From the IMG/VR virus record IMGVR_UViG_3300025910_000025, positions 1-35,382 of that record: a stretch of DNA of 35,382 nt; one strand, written 5' to 3'. The position numbers were made by a program, and so were the translations under genes. The notes below the pieces were generated by a model. That model ran no database searches. It was not told the DNA's origin and saw only the letters and a list, made by a program, of their open reading frames with translations. Of the stretch, positions 22,019 through 28,122 are shown piece by piece. The stretch is from a virus. Numbering within the stretch: position 1 is the stretch's first letter; every line of letters begins with the position of its first letter.

Positions 22019-22581
22019 CCCTGCTTCTCCAGTTCAGCGAGTAGGAGTTCAGCGGTTTCCGCCTCACCGGCCTTGTCGAGCAGTGAGCGCCACTTGTCCC
22101 ATGCTCGCGTGACGGCTCCCGTACCAGGGAACAGGTCACATAGCTCATCGCTGGATTTGGCGCCCATCATCTCGAAACCCCACATGCAAACGGCCTCGGG
22201 CTTGGCCCCTGCCAGTCCACGTTTCAGCGTGATCGGCTCGGCGATCCAGTCCCGCATCACGATCCGATGAGAGACGACTGGATTGCGGCATGCCTTGACA
22301 AGTACCGGCTCCCAAGCATAGGCAACTGGGACGTTCCGCTTGAAGGCAGCGAAGGGCTTGACCCAAGCCATTATCCGATAACTGCCCACATGGGCCGCAT
22401 CGGCAGAGCGGATTACCTCAGGTAGAGCGGTCGATGAGGTGTGCAGAAGCCAGCCATCGAACATGCTGTCTATTCGCCGCAAAAGCTGGCTGTGATCCAC
22501 CTCGCCGAGATAGTCAGGGTGGTCTGCGTAATGCTTCAAGGCCTGACCGGGATAGGGTGGGTCGGCATAGGCGAGCCGCAT
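22015..22581 (-). CDS. DNA amino-methyltransferase-like protein (DPPY motif)
   Basis: 188 aa. RLAYADPPYPGQALKHYADH (residues 2-21) carries motif IV (DPPY) that contacts the flipped-out adenine or cytosine. DLFPGTGAVTRAWDKW near residue 150 is motif I (FxGxG), the SAM site. Catalytic motif before SAM motif marks the beta-class order of N6-adenine/N4-cytosine enzymes. It is small, without a separate target-recognition domain. It probably protects phage DNA from restriction or modifies promoters. The last residues LLAELEK are shared with the next gene upstream by a 22-bp direct repeat. Confidence 0.75.
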   Translation of the reverse strand: MRLAYADPPYPGQALKHYADHPDYLGEVDHSQLLRRIDSMFDGWLLHTSSTALPEVIRSADAAHVGSYRIMAWVKPFAAFKRNVPVAYAWEPVLVKACRNPVVSHRIVMRDWIAEPITLKRGLAGAKPEAVCMWGFEMMGAKSSDELCDLFPGTGAVTRAWDKWRSLLDKAGEAETAELLLAELEKQG

Positions 22582-22605
22582 TACTTCTCCAGTTCAGCGA
22601 GTAGG
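22024..22605 (-). repeat. 22-bp direct repeat in the 3' ends of two adjacent genes
   Basis: The sequence CTTCTCCAGTTCAGCGAGTAGG occurs identically at 22024-22045 and 22584-22605. On the minus strand it encodes LLAELEK at the C terminus of both the methyltransferase-like protein and the protein encoded upstream of it. The copies are 560 bp apart. Exact identity at this length is unlikely by chance and suggests a recent duplication or gene conversion. Confidence 0.8.
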
Positions 22606-22946
22606 GCTGCGGCGATGGCGAGCGCATGGTCGCCACCCACCATCTCGGGCGGCTGGTACAGAAGATCGAGAGCAGGTCGCAGCGCAGCAGCCAGCGTCTC
22701 ACGGTCCACGAGGTAGATGCCCTCGGCGGCGAGAGCGGCCTGCGCCATATTTGCGAACTGATCCGGACGGTTATCCGGCACGAAGCCGAGCCTGTGAGAT
22801 TGATCTCGCGCACGCTTGAGGGCTCGTGCCAGGGCGGCGGTCAGGTCAGTCCTCTTGGCAGGGGCATCGTCATCTGGCGGCCTGCCGGTTACGTTGCTTC
22901 CCGGTGCGGCTTCGCCACCGCCCCCTATCCGCTTCACGTAGTTCAT
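22581..22946 (-). CDS. Hypothetical protein
   Basis: 121 aa from ATG 22946; a start at 22973 is also possible but overlaps the antitoxin stop. The N terminus is Gly/Pro/Asp-rich (RIGGGGEAAPGSNVTGRPPD) and probably flexible, followed by an alpha-helical part (DLTAALARALKRARDQSHRL; DQFANMAQAALAAEGIYL) and a C-terminal LLAELEK. The last residues match the methyltransferase gene, see the direct repeat. The stop and next start overlap as TAATG. The function is unknown. Confidence 0.55.
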   Translation of the reverse strand: MNYVKRIGGGGEAAPGSNVTGRPPDDDAPAKRTDLTAALARALKRARDQSHRLGFVPDNRPDQFANMAQAALAAEGIYLVDRETLAAALRPALDLLYQPPEMVGGDHALAIAAALLAELEK

Positions 22947-22969
22947 GCCATCACCGCCGCGTAGCCTGT

Positions 22970-23320
22970 TCACTTTTCATCCTTCCATGCGTGCGTGGCC
23001 TGGTACTCGTAAGCCTCGGGGGAATTCGCGCCGCGATCCTTGACCAGCGCCGCATGTTCGGCATCTGACCAGGGCGGCTTCGGGGACAGGTGAGCCGCGT
23101 TGGTGGCGATGGTGGGAGTGGTATTGGAAACGACCATGGCCTGTGCCGCAGGCCGATAGTTCGGAGCCACGCCGATATGGGTATCAGCCCCCAAAACAAT
23201 CGGGCCGAGCATAGCTACCGGATACCCCTCCCGAACAATGGTGAAACTTTCGCCCGAAGCGGCTCTCTTGAGGAGACTGGCGAATTGTTTGCGGGCCTCG
23301 GAGGCAGATATGTCACTCAT
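22970..23320 (-). CDS. Phd/YefM-type antitoxin-like DNA-binding protein
   Basis: 116 aa from ATG 23320; a longer frame to 23497 would pass through the promoter and is rejected. SDISASEARKQFASLLKRAA, then SGESFTIVREGYPVAMLGPI, is the Phd/YefM N-terminal domain, a swapped dimer that binds operator DNA. The C-terminal 60 residues are long, Thr/Ala/Pro-rich and disordered, as in antitoxin toxin-binding tails. No toxin gene of the Doc or RelE type follows, so it may be an orphan: either anti-toxin immunity or a regulator of the leftward operon. It is the first gene of that operon, with a leaderless promoter. Confidence 0.78.
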   Translation of the reverse strand: MSDISASEARKQFASLLKRAASGESFTIVREGYPVAMLGPIVLGADTHIGVAPNYRPAAQAMVVSNTTPTIATNAAHLSPKPPWSDAEHAALVKDRGANSPEAYEYQATHAWKDEK

Positions 23321-23327
23321 TGGCAAG

Positions 23328-23356
23328 AGCGTACAACAGATGGCGCTGATTGTCAA
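23328..23356 (-). promoter_or_regulatory. Main leftward promoter, leaderless
   Basis: On the minus strand, perfect TTGACA (23356-23351), a 17-bp spacer and TACGCT (23333-23328) end 7 nt before the ATG of the Phd-like gene. The spacing implies a leaderless message, and no Shine-Dalgarno precedes the ATG. It is the upstream-most promoter of the whole leftward gene run. Confidence 0.72.
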
Positions 23357-23543
23357 GAGATTACTGAACGAATGTGGGCAGAACGCTATGCTCGCCCCCT
23401 TTCGCCCTAGCTTGGGATTGTTTGAGGTGGGGCCTAGTTGAGCACGGAATAGATACTTGCGGCCGTCCTGGGGCGTCCTGTGAGCTGCCAGAGGCATTGT
23501 TTGCGGCGAGGGTATGCGGCGCCGTTCAGCAATAGATTCGTGC

Positions 23544-23572
23544 TTGCATTAAGCGGCGATACCGCTTAGGCT
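23544..23572 (+). promoter_or_regulatory. Rightward promoter 1 with operator in the spacer
   Basis: TTGCAT (23544-23549), a 17-bp spacer and TAGGCT (23567-23572). The spacer contains a perfect inverted repeat AAGCGG-CGATA-CCGCTT (23551-23567), which would place a bound repressor between the -35 and -10. It lies 29 bp upstream of the first plus-strand gene. Confidence 0.7.
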
Positions 23573-23600
23573 TAGGTCCTAGCTCATAGTTGAGGTTCCA

Positions 23601-23798
23601 ATGAACAAAGAAGCAAAGGGTGAGCCCAAAGTTTTTGAGCCTCGCATCACCTTCGAAACAATCCTGCGCAACAGTCATTCGTGGTCCGATTCTCAGTGGC
23701 TATTCCTCATGCGGGAGTTGACCGACTTTGAAATAGCTACGAGGACTGCGGCGAGCCGAGAAGCCTTACATTCTGCGGCGGTCGATCGACAGAGTTAG
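23601..23798 (+). CDS. Hypothetical small early protein
   Basis: 65 aa, ATG with GAGG 6 nt upstream. First gene after rightward promoter 1. It is mostly helical: FEPRITFETILRNSHSWSDS, WLFLMRELTDFEIATRTA, ASREALHSAAVDRQS. No motif is recognised. The length, the promoter and the Shine-Dalgarno support a real gene; small early proteins of this kind often act against host processes. Confidence 0.55.
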   Translation: MNKEAKGEPKVFEPRITFETILRNSHSWSDSQWLFLMRELTDFEIATRTAASREALHSAAVDRQS

Positions 23799-23932
23799 AC
23801 CACGGCGACTAGCCCGTTATGCGGCGGTCTAAGTCAGCGCGACCTAGCGCGAGCACGGAAAGAGGAAATCACCAACGCCTTAGTTAGATCACGGCCGCCT
23901 GCATGGGGTAGCAGGCGAGCGCGATCTAGCGC
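23793..23932 (+). repeat. Pair of related structured repeats in the early leader
   Basis: Two copies 80-90 bp apart. Copy A has AGTTAGACCACGGC (23793-23806), then a GGTCTAA (23826-23832) that pairs with TTAGACC, then AGCGCGACCTAGCGC (23836-23850). Copy B has AGTTAGATCACGGC (23882-23895), a CGCCTGC/GCAGGCG hairpin (23897-23917), then AGCGCGATCTAGCGC (23918-23932). Both motif pairs differ by the same C-to-T change. An orphan Shine-Dalgarno-like CGGAAAGAGGAA lies at 23856-23867 with no start codon after it. No ORF is supported from 23799 to 23960. The function is unknown: operator pair, RNA leader or small degenerate gene. Confidence 0.6.
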
Positions 23933-23960
23933 TAGGAACGTATAGCGGCGAGGAATAGAT

Positions 23961-24158
23961 ATGCGGCGCGCAGTTGGCCCAAGCGAGTTTGAAGTACTCG
24001 CGCAAGGCGGCAAGGTATACGTAATGCCCGCGCAGACATGGCAACAGGCTTGCGAGCGAGTCGCGGACCTGTACCGCGTGACGGTCGTCGCGTGGCGCGA
24101 GCCATCCATCGCCTTTGTCCCCGGACTATCGCGGCACGCAACGGAGGTCATCGGATGA
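23961..24158 (+). CDS. Hypothetical small protein
   Basis: 65 aa, ATG at 23961 with GAGGAA 7 nt upstream, and overlapping the next start (ATGA). Region FEVLAQGGKVYVMPAQTWQQ then ACERVADLYRVTVVAWREPS is a strand, a helix and a strand, resembling a small alpha/beta domain. The coupling to the following gene supports it. No function is recognised. Confidence 0.5.
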   Translation: MRRAVGPSEFEVLAQGGKVYVMPAQTWQQACERVADLYRVTVVAWREPSIAFVPGLSRHATEVIG

Positions 24159-24379
24159 CTGACTGCGGCCAGGTATTCCAGACTATCCGCGGACTGCGGC
24201 GCTGCCAGCTAGGAGCGGGGCATAGCGGCGGACATGACCTGGTGCGGCCTGTTGAGCGCGGTGAGGATAGGAGCTTGCCGCGTATCCCCGTCACACTCTC
24301 GCCGTTCACTACTGGTAAGCGGCCGGAATGGGTCAAGCGGGCATTAGGTGAGCAGCTACCGCCCAAGGAATACCGATAG
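24155..24379 (+). CDS. Small Cys/His-containing protein
   Basis: 74 aa from ATG 24155, overlapping the previous stop. The segment RRCQLGAGHSGGHDLVRP is the kind of short C...GH.GGH motif repeatedly found in small actinophage proteins, and may bind zinc together with Cys4. The C terminus TGKRPEWVKRALGEQLPP is helical. No function is known. It ends 4 bp before the -35 box of rightward promoter 2. Confidence 0.52.
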   Translation: MTDCGQVFQTIRGLRRCQLGAGHSGGHDLVRPVERGEDRSLPRIPVTLSPFTTGKRPEWVKRALGEQLPPKEYR

Positions 24380-24383
24380 TGAC

Positions 24384-24412
24384 TTGCGGCGATCCCGCTG
24401 GTCTGCTAGGCT
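24384..24412 (+). promoter_or_regulatory. Rightward promoter 2 with shared operator
   Basis: TTGCGG (24384-24389), a 17-bp spacer and TAGGCT (24407-24412). The inverted repeat GCGG-CGATC-CCGC (24386-24398) overlaps the -35 and spacer. Its core GCGGCGATCCCGCT is identical at promoter 3 and differs by one base at promoter 1. Confidence 0.7.
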
Positions 24413-24458
24413 AATCTAAGGTCCAAACTCGACACGCATCGGAAAGAGGAATAACAGC

Positions 24459-24671
24459 ATGGCAGCAACAATCGCGAAGGCAACGGGCCACGATAGTTCA
24501 CGGTCCAAGTACGTTCACAGGCTCGGCCATCAGTCAAGTAGCGTGGAAGCGGCGACGTGGCGCACATTCGCACGCGCCTACGTCGCGAGGGACGGCAGCG
24601 GCTATATCGAGGTCGTACGCGACGGCACGCCTCTGCACCGATTCGACTTTGAGAAAGAGGAGAAAGCATGA
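24459..24671 (+). CDS. Hypothetical small protein
   Basis: 70 aa, ATG at 24459 with AAGAGGAA and suitable spacing, 47 bp after the -10 of promoter 2. The N terminus is basic and Ser-rich (AKATGHDSSRSKYVHRLGHQ), and the C-terminal half is beta-like with an acidic end (RDGSGYIEVVRDGTPLHRFD). It is coupled by ATGA to the next gene. No family is recognised. Confidence 0.55.
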   Translation: MAATIAKATGHDSSRSKYVHRLGHQSSSVEAATWRTFARAYVARDGSGYIEVVRDGTPLHRFDFEKEEKA

Positions 24672-25186
24672 CACCCCAAACAATCGACCGTGATCCAGGC
24701 TTTGAGGCCGAGCTGATCGCCTATCTCGCGGCGGCTGGCTACAAAGTCACGAAAGCACGCGCGCCACGAATCACGACGGGCGGTACGTGGCCGCGACTCG
24801 GCGGCACCACGCCTGCGAAGGCGCCCAAAGGACACGACCACTGTGCCGAGCACTGGAAGGTCGAAGGCTACCGCAAGCCTATCTGCATCGCGCGAGCTGG
24901 CACCATGCGCGAGGATGGCCGCGACACTGGCGAGCCGATCCCGCCCGCATGGACTGACGCGCCTACGGCGCTCCGCTTCGCACTCGACCTAGCGGCGATG
25001 CAGCCTGATCCTAGTGCGACTCACGATCGCGCCTGGTGGGACGCATGGCACACTGAGCGCAATTCAAGCATCGCGGCTCAAAAGGCCACTGAGATTACCG
25101 AGGCGGAGATTAGTCGCCTAGAAGCCGAAGGCATGACGCGCTCTGATGCTCAGTCTGTCGCAATGGCCCAGCAGGTGGCGGCATGA
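24668..25186 (+). CDS. Hypothetical protein
   Basis: 172 aa. An N-terminal helix (DPGFEAELIAYLAAAGYKVT) precedes a Pro/Gly-rich basic middle with two Cys and three His (KGHDHCAEHWKVEGYRKPIC). A Trp-rich helix (AWWDAWHTE) and a C-terminal helix (EISRLEAEGMTRSDAQSVAM) follow. The C/H cluster might bind zinc. It is coupled by ATGA on both sides. No function is recognised. Confidence 0.52.
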   Translation: MTPQTIDRDPGFEAELIAYLAAAGYKVTKARAPRITTGGTWPRLGGTTPAKAPKGHDHCAEHWKVEGYRKPICIARAGTMREDGRDTGEPIPPAWTDAPTALRFALDLAAMQPDPSATHDRAWWDAWHTERNSSIAAQKATEITEAEISRLEAEGMTRSDAQSVAMAQQVAA

Positions 25187-25338
25187 GGTACCTAGATCGC
25201 GGCGGACATATCGCGGTGCTCGACAACCGCGGCCGCGTCCTGTACACGCTGCCGCAGCGCGACTGGCGGCGTGATTCAACGCGACTCAACAGCTATACCG
25301 TTTTGGCTCAGAAAGAATCGAAAGAGGTACACGCATGA
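25183..25338 (+). CDS. Hypothetical 51-aa protein
   Basis: ATG at 25183 overlaps the previous stop (ATGA), and its own stop overlaps the next start at 25335. The frame encodes MRYLDRGGHIAVLDNRGRVL, then YTLPQRDWRRDSTRLNSYTV and a polar tail. Two short beta hairpins and a basic middle are suggested. The double coupling fills the only gap in the overlapping gene chain here, so it is probably real. The function is unknown. Confidence 0.6.
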   Translation: MRYLDRGGHIAVLDNRGRVLYTLPQRDWRRDSTRLNSYTVLAQKESKEVHA

Positions 25339-25580
25339 CACATAATCAGAACGTAACAGTCACAGCGCGATACGTCATCAGTGTCACCGTACGGCGCGAG
25401 CTGTACGTCGGCGTGACTGTTGACCGCACGAAAGAAGAAGTGTGGCCCGAGATTGCATCTGCCGCAAAGCAGGCGCTTCTCCTTGATCTGATTGAGCATC
25501 CCCCGATCGAGTCCGACATTCAGTACAACGTCATTACTACACGGCCAGACTTTCCGGCCGCAGTCGAGGTGACGACGTGA
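25335..25580 (+). CDS. Hypothetical small protein
   Basis: 81 aa. TVTARYVISVTVRRELYVGV is a beta strand-rich start, and EEVWPEIASAAKQALLLDLI is a helix. The C terminus YNVITTRPDFPAAVEVTT returns to strands, giving a compact alpha/beta fold. A GAGG Shine-Dalgarno is 10 nt upstream. It overlaps the next gene by GTGA. No function is recognised. Confidence 0.5.
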   Translation: MTHNQNVTVTARYVISVTVRRELYVGVTVDRTKEEVWPEIASAAKQALLLDLIEHPPIESDIQYNVITTRPDFPAAVEVTT

Positions 25581-25915
25581 CTACCTTCGCCGACATCATC
25601 GCCGAGATCGTCGCACGCCTGGAGAGAAATGCGGCGGATGCTCGCGGCGATAGTTTCGAGGCTGGCCGTAAGGACGCCTATTCGTACGCGGCGCAAATCG
25701 TCAAGGAGATCGCCGCGTCTCACGACCTACGAGCTGCGGCGCTTGCCACGCTCGACTCACTTAGTAGCGGCGAAGATATGGCCGCAGGACTACGTGACTT
25801 CCGTGAGCACGTCTACAAGCCGGAGTACCTCATCACGCACCGCGACGAGCCGCGTGGATGGGACGGCGCAGGAAGCAACGTCAACGGCGTTGACTTGGAA
25901 GTAGGACGAGGATGA
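25577..25915 (+). CDS. Hypothetical protein
   Basis: 112 aa from a GTG start in a GTGA overlap. FADIIAEIVARLERNAADAR and DSFEAGRKDAYSYAAQIVKE are helical, and a Gly/Asn-rich C terminus (DGAGSNVNGVDLEVGRG) follows. It appears to be a soluble helical protein. It overlaps the next start by 4 bp. The function is unknown. Confidence 0.5.
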   Translation: MTTFADIIAEIVARLERNAADARGDSFEAGRKDAYSYAAQIVKEIAASHDLRAAALATLDSLSSGEDMAAGLRDFREHVYKPEYLITHRDEPRGWDGAGSNVNGVDLEVGRG

Positions 25916-26196
25916 CCACCAACGAGGCAGCCGAGCGGCTGTTGACAATGCTGAATCCGGGCGGCGCATGGTTTGCACAGGGAGAGCAATACATCCGTCT
26001 CCGCCTGAATGAAGCTTTGCCGCTAGCCCTTGCCGCAGCCAAGCGCGAGGGCGCACGGGAAGCGATGGAGCAGATCGACATTCTGCAACGCAAGTACACC
26101 GCTGACATTCACGCTCCGCGTGTCTACCGGACCAATGTGCTAGCTGACCTGCGAGCCGCCAAGCGAGCCATCCTCGATGAGGAGGCGGCGCGATGA
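25912..26196 (+). CDS. Hypothetical helical protein
   Basis: 94 aa. Helical throughout: NEAAERLLTMLNPGG, YIRLRLNEALPLALAAAKRE, EQIDILQRKYTADI and VLADLRAAKRAILDEEAAR. The Glu/Arg/Ala composition suggests a coiled coil. It is coupled by ATGA on both sides. No family is recognised. Confidence 0.5.
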   Translation: MTTNEAAERLLTMLNPGGAWFAQGEQYIRLRLNEALPLALAAAKREGAREAMEQIDILQRKYTADIHAPRVYRTNVLADLRAAKRAILDEEAAR

Positions 26197-26303
26197 CTAA
26201 CAGCGGCTATCGCTTTGCGCTTGGCCTACTCGCCGCAGTCGGATTCGTGGTGCTCCTAGTGCTCATAGATGCGGCGGCGGGCGGGACGAGGTTATTGCCA
26301 TGA
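26193..26303 (+). CDS. 36-aa single-pass membrane peptide
   Basis: ATG at 26193 overlaps the previous stop and its stop overlaps the next ATG at 26300. The sequence MTNSGYRFALGLLAAVGFVV followed by LLVLIDAAAG has one transmembrane helix at residues 8-26. It is followed by a two-helix membrane protein, so the pair may act together at the membrane. Confidence 0.55.
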   Translation: MTNSGYRFALGLLAAVGFVVLLVLIDAAAGGTRLLP

Positions 26304-26485
26304 TCCTGCGATTCGTTGGCGTGGTGCTGCTCGGTTCGCTGGTGCCATATGTCTTGATCGCGCTGCCCGCAATCTTCCTGCTGCACGTCAACCTAGTTGC
26401 CGCAATGTTGATAGGCGTCGTGACAGGATTCATTGGCGGCACTATCGCAATGGTAGTCCTTATGGATTGGGTAGAAGGATCATGA
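26300..26485 (+). CDS. Small two-helix membrane protein
   Basis: 61 aa with transmembrane segments at about residues 4-27 (RFVGVVLLGSLVPYVLIALP) and 32-56 (LVAAMLIGVVTGFIGGTIAM). It lies between the 36-aa membrane peptide and the RadC-like gene, coupled by ATGA. Function unknown; small early membrane proteins can act in superinfection exclusion. Confidence 0.6.
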   Translation: MILRFVGVVLLGSLVPYVLIALPAIFLLHVNLVAAMLIGVVTGFIGGTIAMVVLMDWVEGS

Positions 26486-26856
26486 ACGAGATTGCGGCCG
26501 TGGTGCCGATTCGTGATGATGGAACGCGGCTCGCGGCAATCCTCATCAACGAGGGCACACCGCAATCGGTCGAGGTCCCTATCCCCGACGTACTAAGGGC
26601 CGTGCTCGCGGCTGGCTGTAGGAGCTTCGTCCTTACCCACACCCATCCTAGCGGCAGTCTGAGGCCGTCTCAGGCCGATATGGACCTGACCCGTACCTAT
26701 TTAAAAGCCGCAACCTGGCTGGGCATGCTCCTAGTCGATCACGTCATAGAAGGGCCGAGCGGCGAGCTGTCCATGACTGCGGCGGGCTATCTTGCCCCAT
26801 TGCCATCTGCGGCGATCCCGCTTACAATAGCTGCACACACAGAGGAGAAGGCATGA
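26482..26856 (+). CDS. RadC/JAB-domain protein (short)
   Basis: 124 aa from ATG 26482; a longer frame to 26269 is rejected because this ATG overlaps the previous stop. It contains the JAMM metal signature: Thr52-His53-Thr54-His55-Pro-Ser-Gly, then RPSQADMDLT with Asp66, and LGMLLVDHVIEG. These match RadC's HNHPSG...PSxxD and LLDHIIxG. Only this catalytic domain is present, without the helix-hairpin-helix N terminus of bacterial RadC. A zinc isopeptidase or nuclease-like activity is possible, but RadC chemistry is not established. Promoter 3 lies in its 3' end. Confidence 0.78.
   Translation: MNEIAAVVPIRDDGTRLAAILINEGTPQSVEVPIPDVLRAVLAAGCRSFVLTHTHPSGSLRPSQADMDLTRTYLKAATWLGMLLVDHVIEGPSGELSMTAAGYLAPLPSAAIPLTIAAHTEEKA
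26800..26828 (+). promoter_or_regulatory. Rightward promoter 3 with shared operator
   Basis: TTGCCA (26800-26805), a 17-bp spacer and TACAAT (26823-26828). The spacer holds GCGG-CGATC-CCGC (26810-26822), the same inverted repeat as promoters 1 and 2. It lies within the 3' end of the RadC-like gene, 25 bp before the next ATG. Confidence 0.7.
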
Positions 26857-27185
26857 CCCATATCACAGATTCGCAGCGCGCCGAATGGCTGGATGCCGGA
26901 CGGTTAGGAAACTCTCGCTTTGAGGATTTCGATAGCAGCGGACCAGGGTGTAGCGGCGGACCGATGCGCTCAGACGGCGTACTCGTCGGTGATAATCCGT
27001 GCCGCGAGCCGATCGCGTTCGTCAAGGAAGGTCTGAGCTACCCGATCATGCTGTGTGTCTCGCACGGCCGCGCCTACGAGAGACAAGGGATACGCGGCGG
27101 CTCCTATCACTGTTCAGTGTGCGGTACCGCCGCAAAGGGATGGGAGCTTGACGGCTCAGGCCGAGGGATCGAATGCCAGCCTTGA
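26853..27185 (+). CDS. Hypothetical Cys-rich protein
   Basis: 110 aa, ATG at 26853 with GAGGAGAAGGC 3-7 nt upstream. It contains several Cys: SSGPGCSGGPMRSDG, DNPCREP, MLCVSHGRAY and a C-terminal YHCSVCGTAAKG...GIEC. The CxxC near the end and the last Cys could form a zinc knuckle. It is preceded by promoter 3, so it starts a sub-operon ending in the XRE regulator and the nuclease pair. The function is unknown. Confidence 0.55.
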   Translation: MTHITDSQRAEWLDAGRLGNSRFEDFDSSGPGCSGGPMRSDGVLVGDNPCREPIAFVKEGLSYPIMLCVSHGRAYERQGIRGGSYHCSVCGTAAKGWELDGSGRGIECQP

Positions 27186-27388
27186 AAGGCGATTCGACCG
27201 ACGCACCGATCAACGCTGAGATGGCTTTATGGGCTGCCGTCAAGCTGGCATCCGGCGTTTCCCTGACTCCGCAGCAACTCAACCTCGTCTTACGATCCTT
27301 CGAGGCAAATCGGTGGGCGCTGCGGTTCGAGGCCGAAGAATACTTCGACCTAGATGCCGAGGAACGCGGCGAGAGTGCGCCGCCATGA
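27173..27388 (+). CDS. Hypothetical small helical protein
   Basis: 71 aa, overlapping the previous gene by 13 bp. INAEMALWAAVKLASGVSLT and PQQLNLVLRSFEANRWALRF form helices, with an acidic tail (EAEEYFDLDAEERGES). A soluble protein without recognised motifs. It ends in an ATGA overlap with the following 48-aa gene. Confidence 0.48.
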   Translation: MPALKGDSTDAPINAEMALWAAVKLASGVSLTPQQLNLVLRSFEANRWALRFEAEEYFDLDAEERGESAPP

Positions 27389-27531
27389 AACACGCTCACG
27401 TAGACGGCTGGCGATATTGTCCGGTGTGCAGGATCACGGCGCCGCTCGACTGTGAATGGTGCCGCCGCACGCATGAACGACTCCATCATCGACACAGGGC
27501 TATGAGAATCCGCAAGGCGGCAAAGGCATGA
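27385..27531 (+). CDS. 48-aa zinc-knuckle protein
   Basis: ATG at 27385 overlaps the previous stop. MKHAHVDGWRYCPVCRITAP then LDCEWCRRTHERLHHRHRAM contains two CxxC pairs (CPVC, CEWC) 9 residues apart and a basic helix with His. This spacing fits a single zinc ribbon. It overlaps the XRE regulator gene by ATGA. It may be a small DNA/RNA-binding protein. Confidence 0.6.
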   Translation: MKHAHVDGWRYCPVCRITAPLDCEWCRRTHERLHHRHRAMRIRKAAKA

Positions 27532-27815
27532 CTCCCGACGAACGAGAGAAACTGGCCCTGCTTATCCGCAGAGAGATCGGCTACAAGGGCAAGCTGCTCA
27601 ATCTTGCGGCGAGGTCGGGACTGGCCCGCGACACGCTGTATACCTGGTTCAACGGCCGCGCCAGTCCTGAATGGGACAGTCTCAAACTACTCGCCGCAGG
27701 ACTCGGACTATCCATGACCGCCATTGTCGGAGAAGTAGAAGGTATCGAGCGCTGCGAATGCGGCGCGTTTGAGAAGCAGGTCAGACCACGGCGCGGACGG
27801 CCGAGAAATGACTGA
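27528..27815 (+). CDS. XRE/Cro-type HTH regulator
   Basis: 95 aa, ATG in an ATGA overlap. KLALLIRREIGYKGKLLNLA then ARSGLARDTLYTWFNGRASP is the Cro/CI helix-turn-helix with turn and recognition helix, and LKLLAAGLGLSMTAIVGEVE is the third and fourth helices. A CEC and an RRGRPRND tail end the protein; the RGRPR stretch resembles an AT-hook. As a DNA-binding protein in the early operon, it is the best local candidate to bind the GCGG-N5-CCGC operators at promoters 1-3; that link is inferred. Confidence 0.75.
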   Translation: MTPDEREKLALLIRREIGYKGKLLNLAARSGLARDTLYTWFNGRASPEWDSLKLLAAGLGLSMTAIVGEVEGIERCECGAFEKQVRPRRGRPRND

Positions 27816-28113
27816 CCGTGCTTGGAAACTATGGACTCCGCCAAGCAAGCCCGAGAAGATCGACGGACGTTTGCGGCAAACTCTGACTGTTGCTCAACAG
27901 GAAGCCGCGCTCCGCGAAACAATTGACGCGGCGATGGTGCTGCAACGCGACGTGAGGTCGAATTACGCGGCGGCCCGCAAACTACGCAGATTCCTCGCCG
28001 AATACCCTCACGCTTTGGATCGCAGCCACATCGCCCATAACTTGGGTCCACGCCGCATAACCTGGGTCAGAGAATATTTCCGCGACACGCAACCTGTCGA
28101 AAGCGACTCCTAA
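27808..28113 (+). CDS. Hypothetical protein
   Basis: 101 aa from ATG 27808, overlapping the regulator stop by 8 bp. It is helical with RQTLTVAQQEAALRETIDAA, MVLQRDVRSNYAAARKLRRF and HIAHNLGPRRITWVREYFRD. The C-terminal segment could be a small DNA-binding helix. The gene is between the regulator and the nuclease; function unknown. Confidence 0.5.
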   Translation: MTDRAWKLWTPPSKPEKIDGRLRQTLTVAQQEAALRETIDAAMVLQRDVRSNYAAARKLRRFLAEYPHALDRSHIAHNLGPRRITWVREYFRDTQPVESDS

Positions 28114-28122
28114 GCTCGCCGC

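Noticed and set aside
23321-23497. N-terminal extension of the Phd-like protein to 23497
   Set aside because: It covers the promoter at 23328-23356 and lacks similarity; the conserved domain starts at the ATG at 23320.
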